A program made the position numbers and the translations under genes. The notes beneath the pieces are model-generated. The model was not told where the DNA came from. It did not search any database and saw only the letters and a program-made list of their open reading frames with translations. A stretch of 6,026 nt of DNA from NCBI GenBank assembly GCA_937893635.1, contig CALBGF010000092.1, positions 1-6,026 of the forward strand. Direction: 5' to 3'. Origin of the DNA: an uncultured Mollicutes bacterium. Its GTDB lineage: Bacteria > Bacillota_I > Bacilli_A > RFN20 > CAG-826. Of this stretch, positions 5,581 through 6,026 are shown piece after piece. Positions within the stretch are counted from its first letter, which is position 1; each line of letters begins with the position of its first letter.

Positions 5581-5985
5581 ATGGGTAAGGTAAAGTATAT
5601 AGAAAATAATGATTACTTAATTTGTCGAAAAAGAATAACTAAACTTATAAGACATTTAATTAAAGCATATTATATAGATTCATTTTGTTATGAGCGCTTT
5701 AAAAAAATAATGAATAATGAAATAGGTGTTGCTACTGAATTAGAAGCAAAGTTTAAAAGATACCTAGATGCTTATACTTATTTGTTAATGAACGTTAGCA
5801 GTGATTTAACAAAAGACGTGTTTGATACTTTCTATTACATAATGGAACATAAAGAAATAGAAAATTATATAAGCGAAGATATCGTATCTAAATTTTATGA
5901 ACCAAGTAAACTAAGTCCATTAGAAAAAAGTATAAATATTCATAAATATGTAAGAACTCATATAAAAGTGGTAATGAATTTTTAA
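5581..5985 (+). CDS. Hypothetical protein, 134 aa, possibly truncated by a frameshift
   Basis: I do not recognise this protein. It is basic, rich in Lys, Tyr and Ile, with no signal peptide or clear membrane helix; predicted helical stretches include about 12-30 and 55-75. The start is well supported: AAGGAGG (5568-5574) six bases before ATG. Isoleucine is ATA in 11 of 15 cases, whereas the upstream genes mostly use ATT, which points to a different origin. It has its own candidate promoter and is separated from the preceding operon by a terminator. The C-terminus (IHKYVRTHIKVVMNF) may be artificial: the -1 frame is open past the stop to the window end and reads EFLKVAIGVFILNYSLL, a plausible helix. 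That segment loosely recalls the helix after the Fic motif in Fic/Doc proteins, but no HPFxDGNGR motif is present, so I do not assign a family. Confidence 0.55.
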   Translation: MGKVKYIENNDYLICRKRITKLIRHLIKAYYIDSFCYERFKKIMNNEIGVATELEAKFKRYLDAYTYLLMNVSSDLTKDVFDTFYYIMEHKEIENYISEDIVSKFYEPSKLSPLEKSINIHKYVRTHIKVVMNF

Positions 5986-5995
5986 AAGTGGCAAT
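5963..5995 (+). repeat. 13-base direct repeat, copies 20 bases apart, around the stop codon
   Basis: TAAAAGTGGTAAT (5963-5975) and TAAAAGTGGCAAT (5983-5995) differ at one base. The TAA of the second copy is the stop codon of the preceding reading frame. The 20-base offset is not a multiple of three, so a local duplication here would shift the frame. Joining the first copy directly to the sequence after the second would give HIKVAIGVFILNYSLL in frame. Confidence 0.7.
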
Positions 5996-6026
5996 AGGGG
6001 TGTTTATATTAAACTATTCATTATTA
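5976..6026 (+). other. Open -1 frame running off the window edge
   Basis: Read from 5976 in the -1 frame relative to the 134-residue gene, the DNA encodes EFLKVAIGVFILNYSLL without a stop up to 6026. It is hydrophobic and helix-like. It could be the shifted remainder of that gene or the start of another gene from GTG 5988, but no good ribosome binding site precedes that GTG. The last 41 bases are too short to decide. Confidence 0.3.

Overview
The window comes from a very AT-rich bacterium that is almost certainly a low-GC Firmicute (Bacillota), in or near the Bacilli, Erysipelotrichia or Mollicutes-like gut lineages. The evidence is the secG-rnr gene pair, strong AGGAGG-type ribosome binding sites before most genes, and A/T-ending codons. 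The long genes use TGG for every tryptophan and contain no in-frame TGA, so the standard bacterial code applies. This argues against Mycoplasma or Spiroplasma. Species cannot be named from this sequence.

Positions 1-5303 are an ordinary chromosomal block read entirely on the plus strand. It begins with a candidate promoter and secG (75-326, translocon subunit), followed by a terminator-like hairpin (342-368). Next is rnr (RNase R; better start at 393, end 2492), which overlaps an M29 metallo-aminopeptidase gene (2492-3718) by one base in a TAATG junction. After a 49-base gap comes an Mbeg1-like/DUF2974 alpha/beta-hydrolase (3768-4853). A small three-helix membrane protein (4915-5268) follows, with a possible promoter of its own, and the block closes at a strong intrinsic terminator (5269-5303). 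RNase R degrades structured RNA and the M29 enzyme trims peptides, so together they look like housekeeping turnover. The smpB gene that often sits near rnr in Firmicutes is absent here.

Positions 5304-5580 differ from the rest. About 80 bases of clearly higher GC (35 of 80 in 5311-5390) form a good stem-loop. A second stem hides the ribosome binding site of a four-codon reading frame (MKIA). Then comes an extremely A-rich stretch (16 G/C in 100 bases, 5461-5560) ending in a possible promoter and a strong ribosome binding site. I read this as a candidate structured leader or small RNA that matches no riboswitch or RNA class I recognise. A decayed remnant of a gene is the alternative.

The last gene (5581-5985, 134 aa) has no recognised function and a codon bias unlike its neighbours (ATA for 11 of 15 isoleucines), suggesting a different origin. 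Its stop lies between two copies of a 13-base direct repeat offset by 20 bases. The -1 frame stays open to the window edge and encodes a hydrophobic segment, so the gene may be frameshifted, disrupted by a partial duplication, or followed closely by another gene. The region from 5304 to the end is the best place for a second look.
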